The translations under genes were made by a program, and so were the position numbers. This document shows, in pieces, positions 8,357 to 17,547 of a stretch of 64,000 nt of DNA. The stretch's first letter is position 1. Every line of letters starts with the position of its first letter. The stretch covers positions 169,544-233,543 of the forward strand of contig NZ_LITU01000036.1 of assembly GCF_001280595.1 (NCBI RefSeq), written 5' to 3'. This DNA is from Paenibacillus xylanivorans (GTDB lineage: Bacteria > Bacillota > Bacilli > Paenibacillales > Paenibacillaceae). A model generated the notes under the pieces. The model saw only the letters and a list, made by a program, of their open reading frames with translations. It ran no database searches and was not told the DNA's origin.

Positions 8357-8773
8357 CTATTTCCTTATTTCGGCATCAACTTCAGCTTGTGCTTCAACAA
8401 TCGCTTCTGCCTCAATCTCCACCATCAGCAAAGGATCAATGAGTGCACTAACCTCCACCATCGTGGCGACAGGCTGGATCTGACCAAAAAATTCACCATG
8501 AGCCTTGCCCACTTCTTCCCACCGGGAAATGTCAGTAACAAACATGCGGGTTCTCACGACATGAGACATGTCTGCTCCCAATTCTTTCAGTGCATTTTCA
8601 ATGGTCTGCAAAATAAATCTCGTCTGTGCATATGGATCACCTGCTCCAACCACAACACCGTCCTGCATGGCCGTAGTACCCGCAACCTCAATCCGGTTGC
8701 CAACACGAATGGCACGGCAATATCCCACAAGCGGCTCCCATGGAGAACCGGTAAACACCTGCTGTCTGTTCAT
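8357..8773 (-). CDS. RidA-superfamily protein lacking the usual catalytic arginine
   Basis: This 138-residue YjgF/YER057c/UK114-type protein shows the fold's landmarks: RIEVAGTTAMQDG, QTRFILQTIENALKELGADMSHVVRTRMFVTDISRW, and MVEVSALIDPLLMVEIEAEAIV. Canonical RidA enzymes, which hydrolyse reactive enamine/imine intermediates, carry an Arg in the segment PARS-V-V-LP. Here the equivalent is PVATMVEVSALIDP, so the Arg is missing, as in the non-deaminase Rid subfamilies. The second RidA homologue at 41409-41783 keeps the Arg. Function is therefore uncertain. The gene is transcribed alone, convergent with the stalk-domain gene. Confidence 0.85.
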   Translation of the reverse strand: MNRQQVFTGSPWEPLVGYCRAIRVGNRIEVAGTTAMQDGVVVGAGDPYAQTRFILQTIENALKELGADMSHVVRTRMFVTDISRWEEVGKAHGEFFGQIQPVATMVEVSALIDPLLMVEIEAEAIVEAQAEVDAEIRK

Positions 8774-8894
8774 TCTGCTTTCCCTCGCTTTAAATGTGAT
8801 TTGAAATCCCGATTAAACATGAATTATATCAGCCTGCCGACCTGCTGAACAAGCAAATAAAATAGGATATAACTGAATTTAGCTCAAACCAAAA

Positions 8895-8946
8895 AGCCCC
8901 TGAGTGATCTCCCGTGCCTTGGACAAGGGTGAATCATTCAGGGGCT
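8895..8946 (-). terminator. terminator of the VanY-like gene
   Basis: AGCCCCTGAGTGAT (8895-8908) mirrors ATCATTCAGGGGCT (8933-8946). On the minus strand the stem is followed by a T run (A run at 8890-8895 on the plus strand). Confidence 0.75.
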
Positions 8947-8994
8947 CTATGAAATTGAGATCCTAGTCCTCAATCAAAAGATGAAGCACCAGGC

Positions 8995-9966
8995 TTACAG
9001 CTTGATATTAGCCTCATCAAAGTATTCTTCAAGTGTCAGTCCACTTTTCACAACATCAGGAGCCAGATCAGTGCCGACATAGCGAATATGCCATGGCTCG
9101 TACACATACCCGGTTATCCCTTCCTCACCTTTCGGATAACGGATGATGAACCCATATTCTGCTGCATGCTCAGCCAACCACTGGCCTTCTTTCGATGTGC
9201 CAAACACCTCTTCTATGGCATTGCCTACACTTGGACTGGAAACGTCAATCGCTAGTCCGGTTTGATGTTCGCTGTGGCCTGGCACAGAGCTTACACGATC
9301 CGTGTATTCTTTACCTTTGGTTTTGACATTGTTGTTATAGATCGAAACCTGACGCTGATAAGAACGATATCCAGATACCGCACGAAGTTCAATATCGTCC
9401 GCTTTTGCACCTGCAAACAGCTTCTCCAGCGCCTCGGCAGCTTCCTTGCGCATATGGCGCTTCTCATGTGGTCCATCGAAGGAGAACGGTACGTTAGGCT
9501 CCACCAGATCACTCGGCTCGTACCCTTCAGGCAAGCTGCGCTGTTTGTTAACGATGACGGTCATGGCCTGTGCGTTGGTAACCACAGATTGTGTATCGAT
9601 CGTCGTTTGCAGCGCACTAATGCTGCGCTTCTCCGTTAGTGGATCTTCTGTTGTAGCTCCATTGCCTGCGTCAGAAGAACCCTCTCCCCCTGTTGAAGTA
9701 TTGCCGGAACCACTATCCGTGCCTTCACTGCCATTGTCCGAAGATGAGCTGTCATCCCCACCTGTGTTGTTGCCATCATTGCCAGTATCCTCAGTCAAAT
9801 GAACCGTGGTACCGTCCGACTCTTGCTGTGCGCTTCCTGCTGCGTTCAGATTCTGGTTCTCCTCTGAGCCCGAACCGTCCTGGCAAGCGGATAACAAAGC
9901 TCCGCATATCATAAGTGAGGACAGCATAACCGCAATGTGGCGCTGTCGTCCTGTACGTAATTTCAT
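8995..9966 (-). CDS. M15 (VanY/DdpX-like) D,D-carboxypeptidase lipoprotein
   Basis: The start chosen is ATG 9966, not the longer open frame to 10074. It gives a clean lipoprotein signal, MKLRTGRQRHIAVMLSSL with lipobox LLSAC, and has AGGAG nine bases upstream. The mature protein (323 residues in total) has a Ser/Gly/Asn/Asp-rich linker of about 90 residues. The peptidase M15B domain follows, with SGYRSYQRQ, the zinc-binding GHSEHQTGLAID (HxxxxxxD) and EPWHIRYVG. It would trim D-alanine from peptidoglycan stem peptides on the outer face of the membrane. Without van regulators or ligases nearby, a wall-maintenance role is more likely than vancomycin resistance. Confidence 0.9.
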   Translation of the reverse strand: MKLRTGRQRHIAVMLSSLMICGALLSACQDGSGSEENQNLNAAGSAQQESDGTTVHLTEDTGNDGNNTGGDDSSSSDNGSEGTDSGSGNTSTGGEGSSDAGNGATTEDPLTEKRSISALQTTIDTQSVVTNAQAMTVIVNKQRSLPEGYEPSDLVEPNVPFSFDGPHEKRHMRKEAAEALEKLFAGAKADDIELRAVSGYRSYQRQVSIYNNNVKTKGKEYTDRVSSVPGHSEHQTGLAIDVSSPSVGNAIEEVFGTSKEGQWLAEHAAEYGFIIRYPKGEEGITGYVYEPWHIRYVGTDLAPDVVKSGLTLEEYFDEANIKL

Positions 9967-10243
9967 GTAAAAACTCCTATCGCATATTGTAATAATGATT
10001 GCAGCATTCGTGTATATGGGCTTGTCTTCCCCTGCGACAGTATACCTTAAATTGCAGCAAAGCTCCACCGGCAAAGACCTCCTTGAGAGCAGGTCATCCT
10101 AAAGATATGCCGGGTGTACAACTTGTACGGTCGTTTTTTGGACTTTTAGAGCCCTATCCCAAGCTTCTACACACAAGAAGCAAATTGGAAATGTGTATAT
10201 CCATTTTGGATAAAAAGCATTGCGCCGATGCACATCACAAACA
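9967..10243. other. intergenic stretch between the VanY-like and SWIM genes
   Basis: On the minus strand, a TATACT -10-like hexamer about 70 bases upstream of ATG 9966 is the only promoter-like signal seen; its -35 is weak. An AAGGAGG site further up (near 10075-10085) precedes a TTG that would give a longer but implausible start. A short palindrome GTACAA-C-TTGTAC lies near 10117-10131. Confidence 0.35.
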
Positions 10244-10273
10244 AGCGGGGGATGATCTGAGATCTCCCCCGCT
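10244..10273 (-). terminator. GC-rich stem downstream of the SWIM gene
   Basis: AGCGGGGGAT (from 10244) mirrors ATCTCCCCCGCT (to 10273). On the minus strand it is followed by a TTGTTTGT stretch, so it is a weak intrinsic terminator candidate. Confidence 0.5.
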
Positions 10274-10285
10274 CCGAATGGTGCA

Positions 10286-11104
10286 TCATTTAGTTGCCGG
10301 GCTGTCCTTCTTCTTCTTTTGGACAGCCTCCCACATCCGCGCAGCTACGCGCTCGCGGATCAATGCCAGCCCTGCGGTGGCAGGCACGCCTGGCAGCAGC
10401 GCCGCCAGTTCCGGCGTTGCCGGGGCCTTGCCCGGCTGCGCCAGCCGCACCTTCACGGCGCCGAAGCCAGGCCCCGGCTGGTGCATGGCGCCGTCCGCGG
10501 CTGCCTCGGCGATCCACTCGCCGACGGCTGCGCCGCCTTCGCCGCCCCGCGCCTGCGGGCGGCCGGCCGTTTCGGCTGCGCGGCCGGAGCCGCTGGGATC
10601 ATGGGCAAGTTCCTCCGCCCATGATCCCAGCACGCCGGCGAGCAGCGCTTCGCGCGGCAGGCCGGCGTGCGCCAGCTGCAGCAGCGGCTCGGCCGCGAAG
10701 CGCGCGGCAACGGCGCGCTCAGCGGCCGCGGCATGCGCGCAGCCCGGGCGGCCGCAGGTGCACGTTGCTGCGCCGCCAGCGCTAAGCGAGCTGCCAGCGG
10801 CGGCTGTGCCCGGCGCGGCCTCGCTTGACGCAGCGGGCAGCAGCCCGGCGAGCTCCGCCGGGGCTGGACCGCCGCGCAGCAGCGCGTACAGCGACAGCGG
10901 TCGCTTGCGCAGCTGTGCCAGCACAGCCTCGCGTGCGGCTTCACTTAGCTGCGGCAGCGTGCCCGTTACCGTGAATAAGCCCACGGCTGATTTGGTCTTG
11001 CTTGCAGCTGCTAACGCCTCTTTGTCTTCATCAGCAGTTGTACTAACTTCTGCTGTCCATCCACTGGGGGACATTTGCAGCTCTACATTCCATTTATCGC
11101 TCAC
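10286..11104 (-). CDS. SWIM zinc-finger protein paired with the SNF2 helicase
   Basis: The 272-residue protein contains the SWIM signature C-x-C-x4-C-x-H at C115, C117, C122 and H124 (CTCGRPGCAH). Upstream is a beta-strand-rich N terminus (WNVELQMSPSGWTAEV) typical of SWIM proteins next to SNF2 ATPases. The motif is predicted to bind DNA or protein through zinc. The gene is transcribed just after the SNF2 gene with a 51-base gap, supporting a shared complex or operon. Composition is striking: roughly 10340-10960 is extremely rich in G and C, and the protein in Ala, Gly and Pro. This differs from all neighbours except the anti-sigma gene at 48064-49044. The high GC also creates long spurious frames on the plus strand. 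Confidence 0.8.
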   Translation of the reverse strand: MSDKWNVELQMSPSGWTAEVSTTADEDKEALAAASKTKSAVGLFTVTGTLPQLSEAAREAVLAQLRKRPLSLYALLRGGPAPAELAGLLPAASSEAAPGTAAAGSSLSAGGAATCTCGRPGCAHAAAAERAVAARFAAEPLLQLAHAGLPREALLAGVLGSWAEELAHDPSGSGRAAETAGRPQARGGEGGAAVGEWIAEAAADGAMHQPGPGFGAVKVRLAQPGKAPATPELAALLPGVPATAGLALIRERVAARMWEAVQKKKKDSPATK

Positions 11105-11155
11105 AACAATCCCCCTCCTGTCTATACATTCTATATTCCCTATATATCTTAAAAC

Positions 11156-14100
11156 TTACAGCCATGTCTCGCCCTGAAGCGAGATAAGGCCGCGCAGTTC
11201 ATCATCCGACATTTCGGTCAACCAGTGCTCACCAGAACCGACGACTTGCTCAGAAAGGGCCTTTTTGCTCTCAATCAGCTCATCAATCCGTTCCTCCAGG
11301 GTCCCCTGACAGATCAGCTTGTGCACCTGCACGTTCCTGTTCTGCCCAATCCGGAATACCCGGTCCGTCGCCTGATTCTCCACCGCAGGATTCCACCATC
11401 GATCGTAGTGAACGACATGACTGGCACGCGTCAGATTCAGACCTACACCACCGGCACGTAGAGATAGGACAAACAAGGATGGGCCCTCCCCTTTTTGGAA
11501 GGTCTCCACCATATCATCCCTTTGCGACTTCGAAACACCGCCATGCAGGAAATACGGTTCTTCCTCATACCGCTGTGTAAGCCGGGATACGAGCAGTTCC
11601 CCCATCGCCACATACTGCGTGAATATCAGCGCCGATTCACCGTTATCACGGATCGCATCCAGCAACTCTAACAGACGCTCCATTTTGCCGGACGCTTCAG
11701 CCTTGCCATGATCCTTGCGGCTGCTGTCCGCCAGTACCGGATGATCACAGATCTGCTTCAGCTTGGTCAGAGACGATAATACGATCCCCTTACGAGCAAT
11801 ACCGTTTCGGCCATCCAATCCACCCATCAGGTCATCCACCACACGCTGATACAGAACCGTCTGCTCTGGCGTCAAGGAACAGTAAGACTTCAGTTCCAGC
11901 TTCTCCGGCAGATCCTTGCGGATATCCGGATCACTTTTCAGCCTGCGCAACATAAATGGCGATACCAGCCGATGAAGCTCACGCAAGGATGCTGCATTTT
12001 CTTCAGACGGGCCCATTCCGGTATACCGCTGGCGGAATGAAGAAGCTGTTCCCAGATACCCCGGATTGAGGAATTGGAAAATGGACCACAGCTCGCTTAA
12101 CCGATTCTCCACTGGTGTACCCGTCATCGCAATGCGATGCGGCGTAGATAGCCGCATGACGCTTTGTGCTTGCTTCGTACGGTAATTTTTAATATATTGC
12201 GCCTCATCCAGCACAACGGTAGACCAGTGCAGCGAAGCCAGATCTGGGCCATCCCGGCCTGCCAGATGATAAGTCGTCAGCACAATATCATGGGACTGCG
12301 CTTCCGCCTGAAACGCATTGCCGTGCAATCGTTGTCCGCCATGATGAATATATAACGACAGATTCGGGGCAAACCGCTTCAGCTCACGCTGCCAGTTCCC
12401 GAGCAACGAGGTAGGGCACACAATAAGCGCAGGCAGATGCGCATCATGCACATCCGGGTGTTCACCGTTCGTGGACCGTTCTTCCATCCCCATAAACGCT
12501 TCGTGCTCACGTGCCTCCTCAGCCGCGGCTTGCAGTTCCTCATGTTTTAAGTCCAGCAGGCAGGTAATAACCTGAATCGTTTTCCCCAGTCCCATATCAT
12601 CGGCAAGACATACGCCGAAACCGAGTTCACGCATGGCGGATAACCATTGGTACCCCCGCTCTTGATAGGGTCTTAGCTCGCCATGCAGCTCTTCGGGAAC
12701 CCGACGAGGCTCAATGCTTCGAAGCACCTGTCCGTCGAGCAGGAAGGAGAGCAGACCTTCCGATTCCGCACCAAAGACGGAAAGCCCCTTCCATGCTGTA
12801 TCATCGCCTTCCTCAGCTGCCAGATGCAGCCATTCGGAGAGCGGCATATATTGTTCTTCTTCTTTTTTCATATAACGCAGAACCTGGCGAATCTCTTTCG
12901 TGTCAACTTCAATCCATTCGCCGCGGAACATCACATAAGGCACCGTTGCTTCTGCGAGTGCAGCCAGCTCCTCCGCCGTAACAGGCTTCCCGTCCAGCAT
13001 CGGTTCGGCCTTGAAGGCAACCAGTTGCTCCATGCCCAGTGCAGACGGGGCTCCAAGCGGTCTTTCTGTTCCACGATTGAGCATCTGTAGACGTAATCCA
13101 GCACGGCGTTTCCCTGCACGGCTCCAGCGGGAAGGCATTAACACCGTTACTCCCGCCTTCTGTAGTCGAGGCACAGCATAAGTCAAAAATTCAAAAAAGG
13201 CTTGCTGTTCCAGCTTCATTCCTTCCGGTCGTGCATGAAGAAGCGCCGTTTCCAGCTCCGGTGCCAGTTCTGCTGCATGACCCAGCGCCATCAGGAGCTG
13301 TTCTGCAGCTGATATATAGCATACTTTCCCTCGATCCAGATCCCGTTCCGGATGTGCCCAGATCGTGCGTGCAGGTAATCTCAGGCCAGATTCCTGCACA
13401 CTGTCTGCCCAGAAGGTAATTCCCCACAATGATTCATGATCACCCAGGGGCGGTTCCAGCCGCAGTACCAGCTTCAGCTCACCTTCTGTGGGAGCCGTTT
13501 CTTCACTGCCTACCACAGGTCTCACTGTACCACCAGCTTCTTGCAGCATGCCAATGAGTTCTGCCATTTCCTCCGTAGGGCCCTGCACCGTCACCGGGCG
13601 GAACATCGAGACCAGACTGTTCCACCACAACTCCGCTACCGGAGAGGAGCCACGTCGGAATGGCGTACGGTATCGAGACAGTTCACTATCCATGCCTCCC
13701 ATCTCACCCGTGACAACCGCATGAACCATTCCGCTCATAAATGAAAATAATACGGCCGCTCCCGCTTCCTCCCGTGATTCCGGTTCAGAAGATGCGTATG
13801 CTCCGGGAGCAGACAATCCGATCGGCGGCATGGATTCCGCCAACTCCCGGAAACGGTCCACATCCGCTTCCTGCAGCAGACGCGGACGCCATACACCTGT
13901 CAGCGTTTCCTGTCCGGTGCGGCGACGCGCACCTGTCTTGGCCGCAAACTCAGCGGACGGAGAAAATTCTCCGCGCAGCAGCAGTTCCTGTGTAAACTGT
14001 GCTGCTTTTACCCAGTAGCGAATCTCTTCTCCAGCCTGAATTCCTGCCGCATTCAATATACTTTCGTCCCAATGGAGCAGCAGCTTGAATGTATCTTTGG

Positions 14101-14359
14101 GCGATATTGCCAGCCCTTCCAACGTCCGTCCGAGCAATTGACGCCGCTTCGTACCCTTCGCTTCCGCGGCATTACGCATCGGATTGGGCCAGCGAAGCTC
14201 CGCAAGACGCAGAGCGGCAGGCTGAAACAGACGACCCCCGTCGCCAAAATTCAGCTTCCTTACCACGTGGCTCCACGCATCCACACGCGGCTCCGATGTT
14301 TCACCGGAAAAACAAAAAAATACGTCACCAAGCCATACTCCATACAGCGATTGCATCAT
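11156..14359 (-). CDS. SNF2/Rad54-family DEAD/DEAH-box ATPase
   Basis: This 1067-residue protein is a bacterial SNF2-type DNA-dependent ATPase. The first 500 or so residues match the architecture of the SNF2-associated domain. The motor follows with LADDMGLGKT (motif I, near 586), VCPTSLLGNW (Ia), VVLDEAQYIKN (II, near 718), AMTGTPVENRLSELWSI (III), LIFTQYVAMG, FLHGGVSKSQRDDMVETFQ, LRAGGVGLNLTRASHV (V) and DRVFRIGQNRNVQVHKL (VI). Such proteins translocate on duplex DNA and may displace RNA polymerase or other proteins. GGGAG lies six bases before ATG 14359. The downstream SWIM gene is its usual genomic partner. Confidence 0.93.
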   Translation of the reverse strand: MMQSLYGVWLGDVFFCFSGETSEPRVDAWSHVVRKLNFGDGGRLFQPAALRLAELRWPNPMRNAAEAKGTKRRQLLGRTLEGLAISPKDTFKLLLHWDESILNAAGIQAGEEIRYWVKAAQFTQELLLRGEFSPSAEFAAKTGARRRTGQETLTGVWRPRLLQEADVDRFRELAESMPPIGLSAPGAYASSEPESREEAGAAVLFSFMSGMVHAVVTGEMGGMDSELSRYRTPFRRGSSPVAELWWNSLVSMFRPVTVQGPTEEMAELIGMLQEAGGTVRPVVGSEETAPTEGELKLVLRLEPPLGDHESLWGITFWADSVQESGLRLPARTIWAHPERDLDRGKVCYISAAEQLLMALGHAAELAPELETALLHARPEGMKLEQQAFFEFLTYAVPRLQKAGVTVLMPSRWSRAGKRRAGLRLQMLNRGTERPLGAPSALGMEQLVAFKAEPMLDGKPVTAEELAALAEATVPYVMFRGEWIEVDTKEIRQVLRYMKKEEEQYMPLSEWLHLAAEEGDDTAWKGLSVFGAESEGLLSFLLDGQVLRSIEPRRVPEELHGELRPYQERGYQWLSAMRELGFGVCLADDMGLGKTIQVITCLLDLKHEELQAAAEEAREHEAFMGMEERSTNGEHPDVHDAHLPALIVCPTSLLGNWQRELKRFAPNLSLYIHHGGQRLHGNAFQAEAQSHDIVLTTYHLAGRDGPDLASLHWSTVVLDEAQYIKNYRTKQAQSVMRLSTPHRIAMTGTPVENRLSELWSIFQFLNPGYLGTASSFRQRYTGMGPSEENAASLRELHRLVSPFMLRRLKSDPDIRKDLPEKLELKSYCSLTPEQTVLYQRVVDDLMGGLDGRNGIARKGIVLSSLTKLKQICDHPVLADSSRKDHGKAEASGKMERLLELLDAIRDNGESALIFTQYVAMGELLVSRLTQRYEEEPYFLHGGVSKSQRDDMVETFQKGEGPSLFVLSLRAGGVGLNLTRASHVVHYDRWWNPAVENQATDRVFRIGQNRNVQVHKLICQGTLEERIDELIESKKALSEQVVGSGEHWLTEMSDDELRGLISLQGETWL

Positions 14360-14620
14360 TACAGTCTCCCGTCATCCCTTCGCATTGTTACTCTCCATCA
14401 TATACGAAAATGCTCGGATTTAAAAACTTTTACAGATAAAAATTGCTTCTTTTATTCCCCTTCCCCTCTGATCTGTACCGAAAAATAGTTCCGTTCCCGT
14501 TTTTTCTGCTTCCACATCACTTCGAAAAAACATCTGCAAACCACTTCATACTATATTATGTATACCTGTTAAAAGGTGAAACACGCCACGTCTTAGCATT
14601 TGAAGATAGGATGCTTACAC
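14360..14620. other. intergenic stretch upstream of the SNF2 gene
   Basis: The gene-free gap runs from 14360 to 14701. Apart from the terminator at 14621-14664 I see only pyrimidine-rich sequence and no convincing promoter or small gene. A plus-strand frame across 14443-14745 has no ribosome site and overlaps cheW. Confidence 0.35.
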
Positions 14621-14664
14621 GAAAAAATGCCCCTCATCCCCAAAAGGGGTTAAGGAACATTTTC
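14621..14664 (-). terminator. terminator of the cheW-like gene
   Basis: On the minus strand AAATG...CCCC-TTTT-GGGG...CATTTTTT forms a stem with arms CCCC/GGGG (14638-14649) and AAATG/CATTT, followed by T residues. Confidence 0.6.
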
Positions 14665-14701
14665 ATAATCCATTCAATATGTGCTTTGTGTATATTAGCG
14701 T

Positions 14702-15142
14702 TCACTGCGATTTGGTTAAATTTCCGAGTAATACATCCAGATTAAGAATGCCGGCCTCGTGATCGTCATTATGTGCGATTTCTTTGAAAATCCCTGTTGT
14801 GTAACGACGATATCCTTCCGTAGGCTCTTCAAATCGATCATATGTCACGACCGAATCCACGGAATCGACGACGAGCGGCACATAACCGTCGTGGTAAGGA
14901 ACGACAATGATGCGTGTGGAAGGTGTAGGCTCTTCGTCAGGCATGCCCAGCAGAACACGTACACTGACCACAGAAACCACTTTGCCGTACAGAGGCGTAA
15001 AACCCTTAATTTCGGGGCTGCCAAAAGGAACGGTGGTCACAGGGAGCATTCTGATAATTTCATGAACTTCATCAATACGAAGCACACAAATCTGATTTCC
15101 GACCGAGAAATTAATGTATTGAACTTGAATTTCCTCATCCAT
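14702..15142 (-). CDS. single-domain CheW-like chemotaxis coupling protein
   Basis: The 146-residue product beginning MDEEIQVQYINFSVGNQ is almost entirely a CheW domain. It has CVLRIDEVHEIIRM, VPFGSPEIKGFTPLYGKVVSVVSVRVLLGM and PLVVDSVDSVVTYDRF. CheW proteins link chemoreceptors to CheA at the inner face of the membrane. No receptor, CheA or other che gene is nearby, so it may be an accessory adaptor. I chose ATG 15142 because it starts at the domain; AAGGG lies about 13 bases upstream, which is long. A TTG four codons earlier, directly after GAAGGG, is an alternative. The longer frame to 15223 has no ribosome site. Confidence 0.85.
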   Translation of the reverse strand: MDEEIQVQYINFSVGNQICVLRIDEVHEIIRMLPVTTVPFGSPEIKGFTPLYGKVVSVVSVRVLLGMPDEEPTPSTRIIVVPYHDGYVPLVVDSVDSVVTYDRFEEPTEGYRRYTTGIFKEIAHNDDHEAGILNLDVLLGNLTKSQ

Positions 15143-15499
15143 AGTTATATCCAAACCCTTCTTGTTTTCAGTCTCATCGAAGTCTTCATTATCATAATCT
15201 TTACCATGAGATTTACATAGCACTTATCTACAGATCTAAGAACACAATCTCACGTTTTGGTTAGATCCTTCATTTGCCGCTACTTGGACATCACGATGCT
15301 CAAGCCTTTACTATTATATCGGTCTATGTAAGATAAATTTTTACCCACGGAATGAAGATGTCGATTTTGTATCCCGATGGAAGAGCAGAGATTCGGAACC
15401 GGACAAGTATCTCGACAAGGATACCTACGTCAAAAACACCTTCATGTCCACCAGATTCGCGGACAAGAAAGTGTCTTCGGTTGACTCGATCCAGCATTC
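15143..15499. other. intergenic stretch upstream of cheW-like gene
   Basis: It contains a minus-strand TATAAT hexamer at 15313-15318 without a convincing -35. A GC-richer segment, 15340-15500, can be read as open frames on both strands, but none has a ribosome site or a recognisable domain. I see nothing else. Confidence 0.3.
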
Positions 15500-16462
15500 C
15501 TAATACAAATGACACGCCACCTGGCGTCCCGGGGAAATCTCCCGCAGCTCCGGGATAACAGAGCGGCATTCGTCCTTCACATACCGACAACGGGTATGAA
15601 ACGTGCAGCCGGGTGGTGGATTTTCCGGATTAGGCACGTCGCCGCCCAGGACGATCCGTTCCTTTTGCACATTTGGATCCGGAACCGGAACAGCGGACAT
15701 CAATGCTTTCGTATATGGATGCAGCGCTTCGGTGAACAGTTCGGATGTGGGTGCAAGCTCGACCACTTTGCCCAGATACATGACCGCCACACGATCACTG
15801 ATGAACTTGACGACGGATAGATCATGAGAGATGAACATATACGTCAGTCCGAACTGTTCCTGCAGATCCTGCATCAGGTTCAGCACCTGAGCCTGAATGG
15901 ACACATCCAGCGCTGACACTGGCTCGTCACACACAATGAACTTCGGGTTCAGGGCGAGGGCACGAGCAATGCCGATCCGTTGGCGTTGTCCACCCGAGAA
16001 TTCGTGTGGGAAGCGGTGTGCCTGATACGGAGATAATCCCACAACCTCCATCAGCTCTTCGATTCGGCTTTTCAGCTCGTTTTTCCCCAACTTGTGATGG
16101 GTAAGCAGCGGCTCCTCCAGGGTACGTTGTACCGTCCAGCGCGGATCGAGTGAAGCATACGGGTCCTGGAATACCATCTGCATGTCGGTTCGGAAACGGC
16201 GCAGCTCTTCTGGCGGCAGCTTTCGTACATCCTTGCCTTCGAAGAACACCTCGCCATCCGTCGGCTCAATCAGGCGCAGGATTGCACGACCCGTGGTGGA
16301 TTTGCCACAACCGGACTCTCCGACCACGGCAAGCGTCTCACCCCGCTCCACGGACAACGTAACACCATCCACCGCTTTGACAGCACCGACCTGTTTGGAG
16401 AACAGACCTTTGCGGATCGGATAATGCTTCTTCAGGTTTCTAACTTCCAGTATCGCACTCAT
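15500..16462 (-). CDS. oligopeptide/dipeptide ABC transporter ATP-binding protein (OppF/DppF type)
   Basis: The 320-residue ATPase has Walker [10 protein letters not shown], the ABC signature FSGGQRQRIGIARAL, Walker B FIVCDEP and the D-loop SALDVSIQAQ. Its C-terminal oligo_HPY segment ends PPGCTFHTRCRYVKDEC, which in this family can hold a 4Fe-4S cluster. It energises uptake through the permeases encoded upstream. Its ATG at 16462 overlaps the stop of the OppD-type gene, indicating translational coupling. It is the last gene of the transporter unit; I found no strong terminator right after it. Confidence 0.93.
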   Translation of the reverse strand: MSAILEVRNLKKHYPIRKGLFSKQVGAVKAVDGVTLSVERGETLAVVGESGCGKSTTGRAILRLIEPTDGEVFFEGKDVRKLPPEELRRFRTDMQMVFQDPYASLDPRWTVQRTLEEPLLTHHKLGKNELKSRIEELMEVVGLSPYQAHRFPHEFSGGQRQRIGIARALALNPKFIVCDEPVSALDVSIQAQVLNLMQDLQEQFGLTYMFISHDLSVVKFISDRVAVMYLGKVVELAPTSELFTEALHPYTKALMSAVPVPDPNVQKERIVLGGDVPNPENPPPGCTFHTRCRYVKDECRSVIPELREISPGRQVACHLY

Positions 16463-17436
16463 ATGATCCCCTCCTGTTGCAGCAGACAGCGGCAGCTGTG
16501 GCTTGGTGTCGTCTCCAATAATTCCGGTTGTATTGTCTCACAGCGTGCTTCCTTCACCGGACAACGAGGGGCAAAACGGCAGCCGGACGGCATATGGGCA
16601 GGGTTCGGCACCTGACCCGGAATGGACTGAAGACGATCCTGATCTCCCGCAAGCTGTGGCAGTGAAGCCAGCAAACCGCGGGTATACGGATGCTTGGGAT
16701 CGGCAAAAAGGGTTTTGACATCCGTCTCTTCCACCACTTGTCCGGCGTACATCACCATGACACGATCACACATCTCAGCTACAACGCCGAGATCGTGGGT
16801 AATCATCATGATTGCCATATTTTCCGTCCGCTGGAGGTCACGCATCAAGTCCAGAATCTGCGCCTGGATGGTCACATCCAGAGCGGTTGTCGGTTCATCC
16901 GCGATGAGCAGCTGCGGACTGCATACCATCGCCATGGCGATCATCACCCGCTGGCGCATCCCGCCGGAGAGCTGGTGAGGGTATTGCTCTGCAATTTTAT
17001 CGGGACGGGGAATGCCGACTTTGCGCAGCATCTCAACGGACCGTGCCCAAGCCTCTTTTTTGCCCAGCTTCAGATGGTATCGTGCCGCCTCGGAGATTTG
17101 TTTACCGACTTTGAATACCGGATTAAGCGAGGTCATTGGCTCCTGAAAGATCATCGCCATCCGGTTACCCCGAATCCGGCGAATTTCCCGTCCGGACAGC
17201 TTGAGCATGTCCTTCCCCTGAAAACGGACTTGTCCTGACGCCACACGGCCGATCTTCTTGGGAAGCAGCTGCATAATCGATAACGAGGTAATACTTTTCC
17301 CGCATCCCGACTCCCCGACAATACCCAGCGTCTCACCCTGCCGTATGGAAAGGCTGATCCCGTCCACGGCACGTATGACGCCTGCATCCGTGATAAACTC
17401 TGTTCGCAAATCCGAAACTTCGAGCAGTGCAGTCAT
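16459..17436 (-). CDS. oligopeptide/dipeptide ABC transporter ATP-binding protein (OppD/DppD type)
   Basis: The 325-residue ATPase has Walker A GESGCGKS, signature [15 protein letters not shown], Walker B LLIADEP and the switch histidine in MMITHDLG. It also has a C-terminal cysteine motif, [18 protein letters not shown]. The start is ATG 17436, directly behind GGGAGGGG; the seven codons upstream in the open frame are not needed. It pairs with the OppF-type subunit, which overlaps its stop by four bases. Together with OppB, OppC and the lipoprotein it completes a five-part peptide importer. Confidence 0.93.
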   Translation of the reverse strand: MTALLEVSDLRTEFITDAGVIRAVDGISLSIRQGETLGIVGESGCGKSITSLSIMQLLPKKIGRVASGQVRFQGKDMLKLSGREIRRIRGNRMAMIFQEPMTSLNPVFKVGKQISEAARYHLKLGKKEAWARSVEMLRKVGIPRPDKIAEQYPHQLSGGMRQRVMIAMAMVCSPQLLIADEPTTALDVTIQAQILDLMRDLQRTENMAIMMITHDLGVVAEMCDRVMVMYAGQVVEETDVKTLFADPKHPYTRGLLASLPQLAGDQDRLQSIPGQVPNPAHMPSGCRFAPRCPVKEARCETIQPELLETTPSHSCRCLLQQEGII

Positions 17437-17547
17437 GTTGTTCCCCTCCCATACCATTACATTCTGAATCTTCTACACCCGTACACATGTCCCTACCACT
17501 CTGTCGTTCAGCTTGGTTCTCCAATCGCCCTTCTCTCCCGAAAAGAG

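Noticed and set aside
10294..10944. Several long plus- and minus-strand frames inside the GC-rich SWIM gene
   Set aside because: High GC removes stop codons in all frames; the frame with the SWIM motif and SNF2 neighbour is the real gene.
15324..15590. Minus-strand frame of 88 codons next to the OppF-type gene
   Set aside because: It overlaps the end of the ATPase gene in another frame, has no ribosome site and no recognisable domain; a degenerate remnant cannot be excluded.
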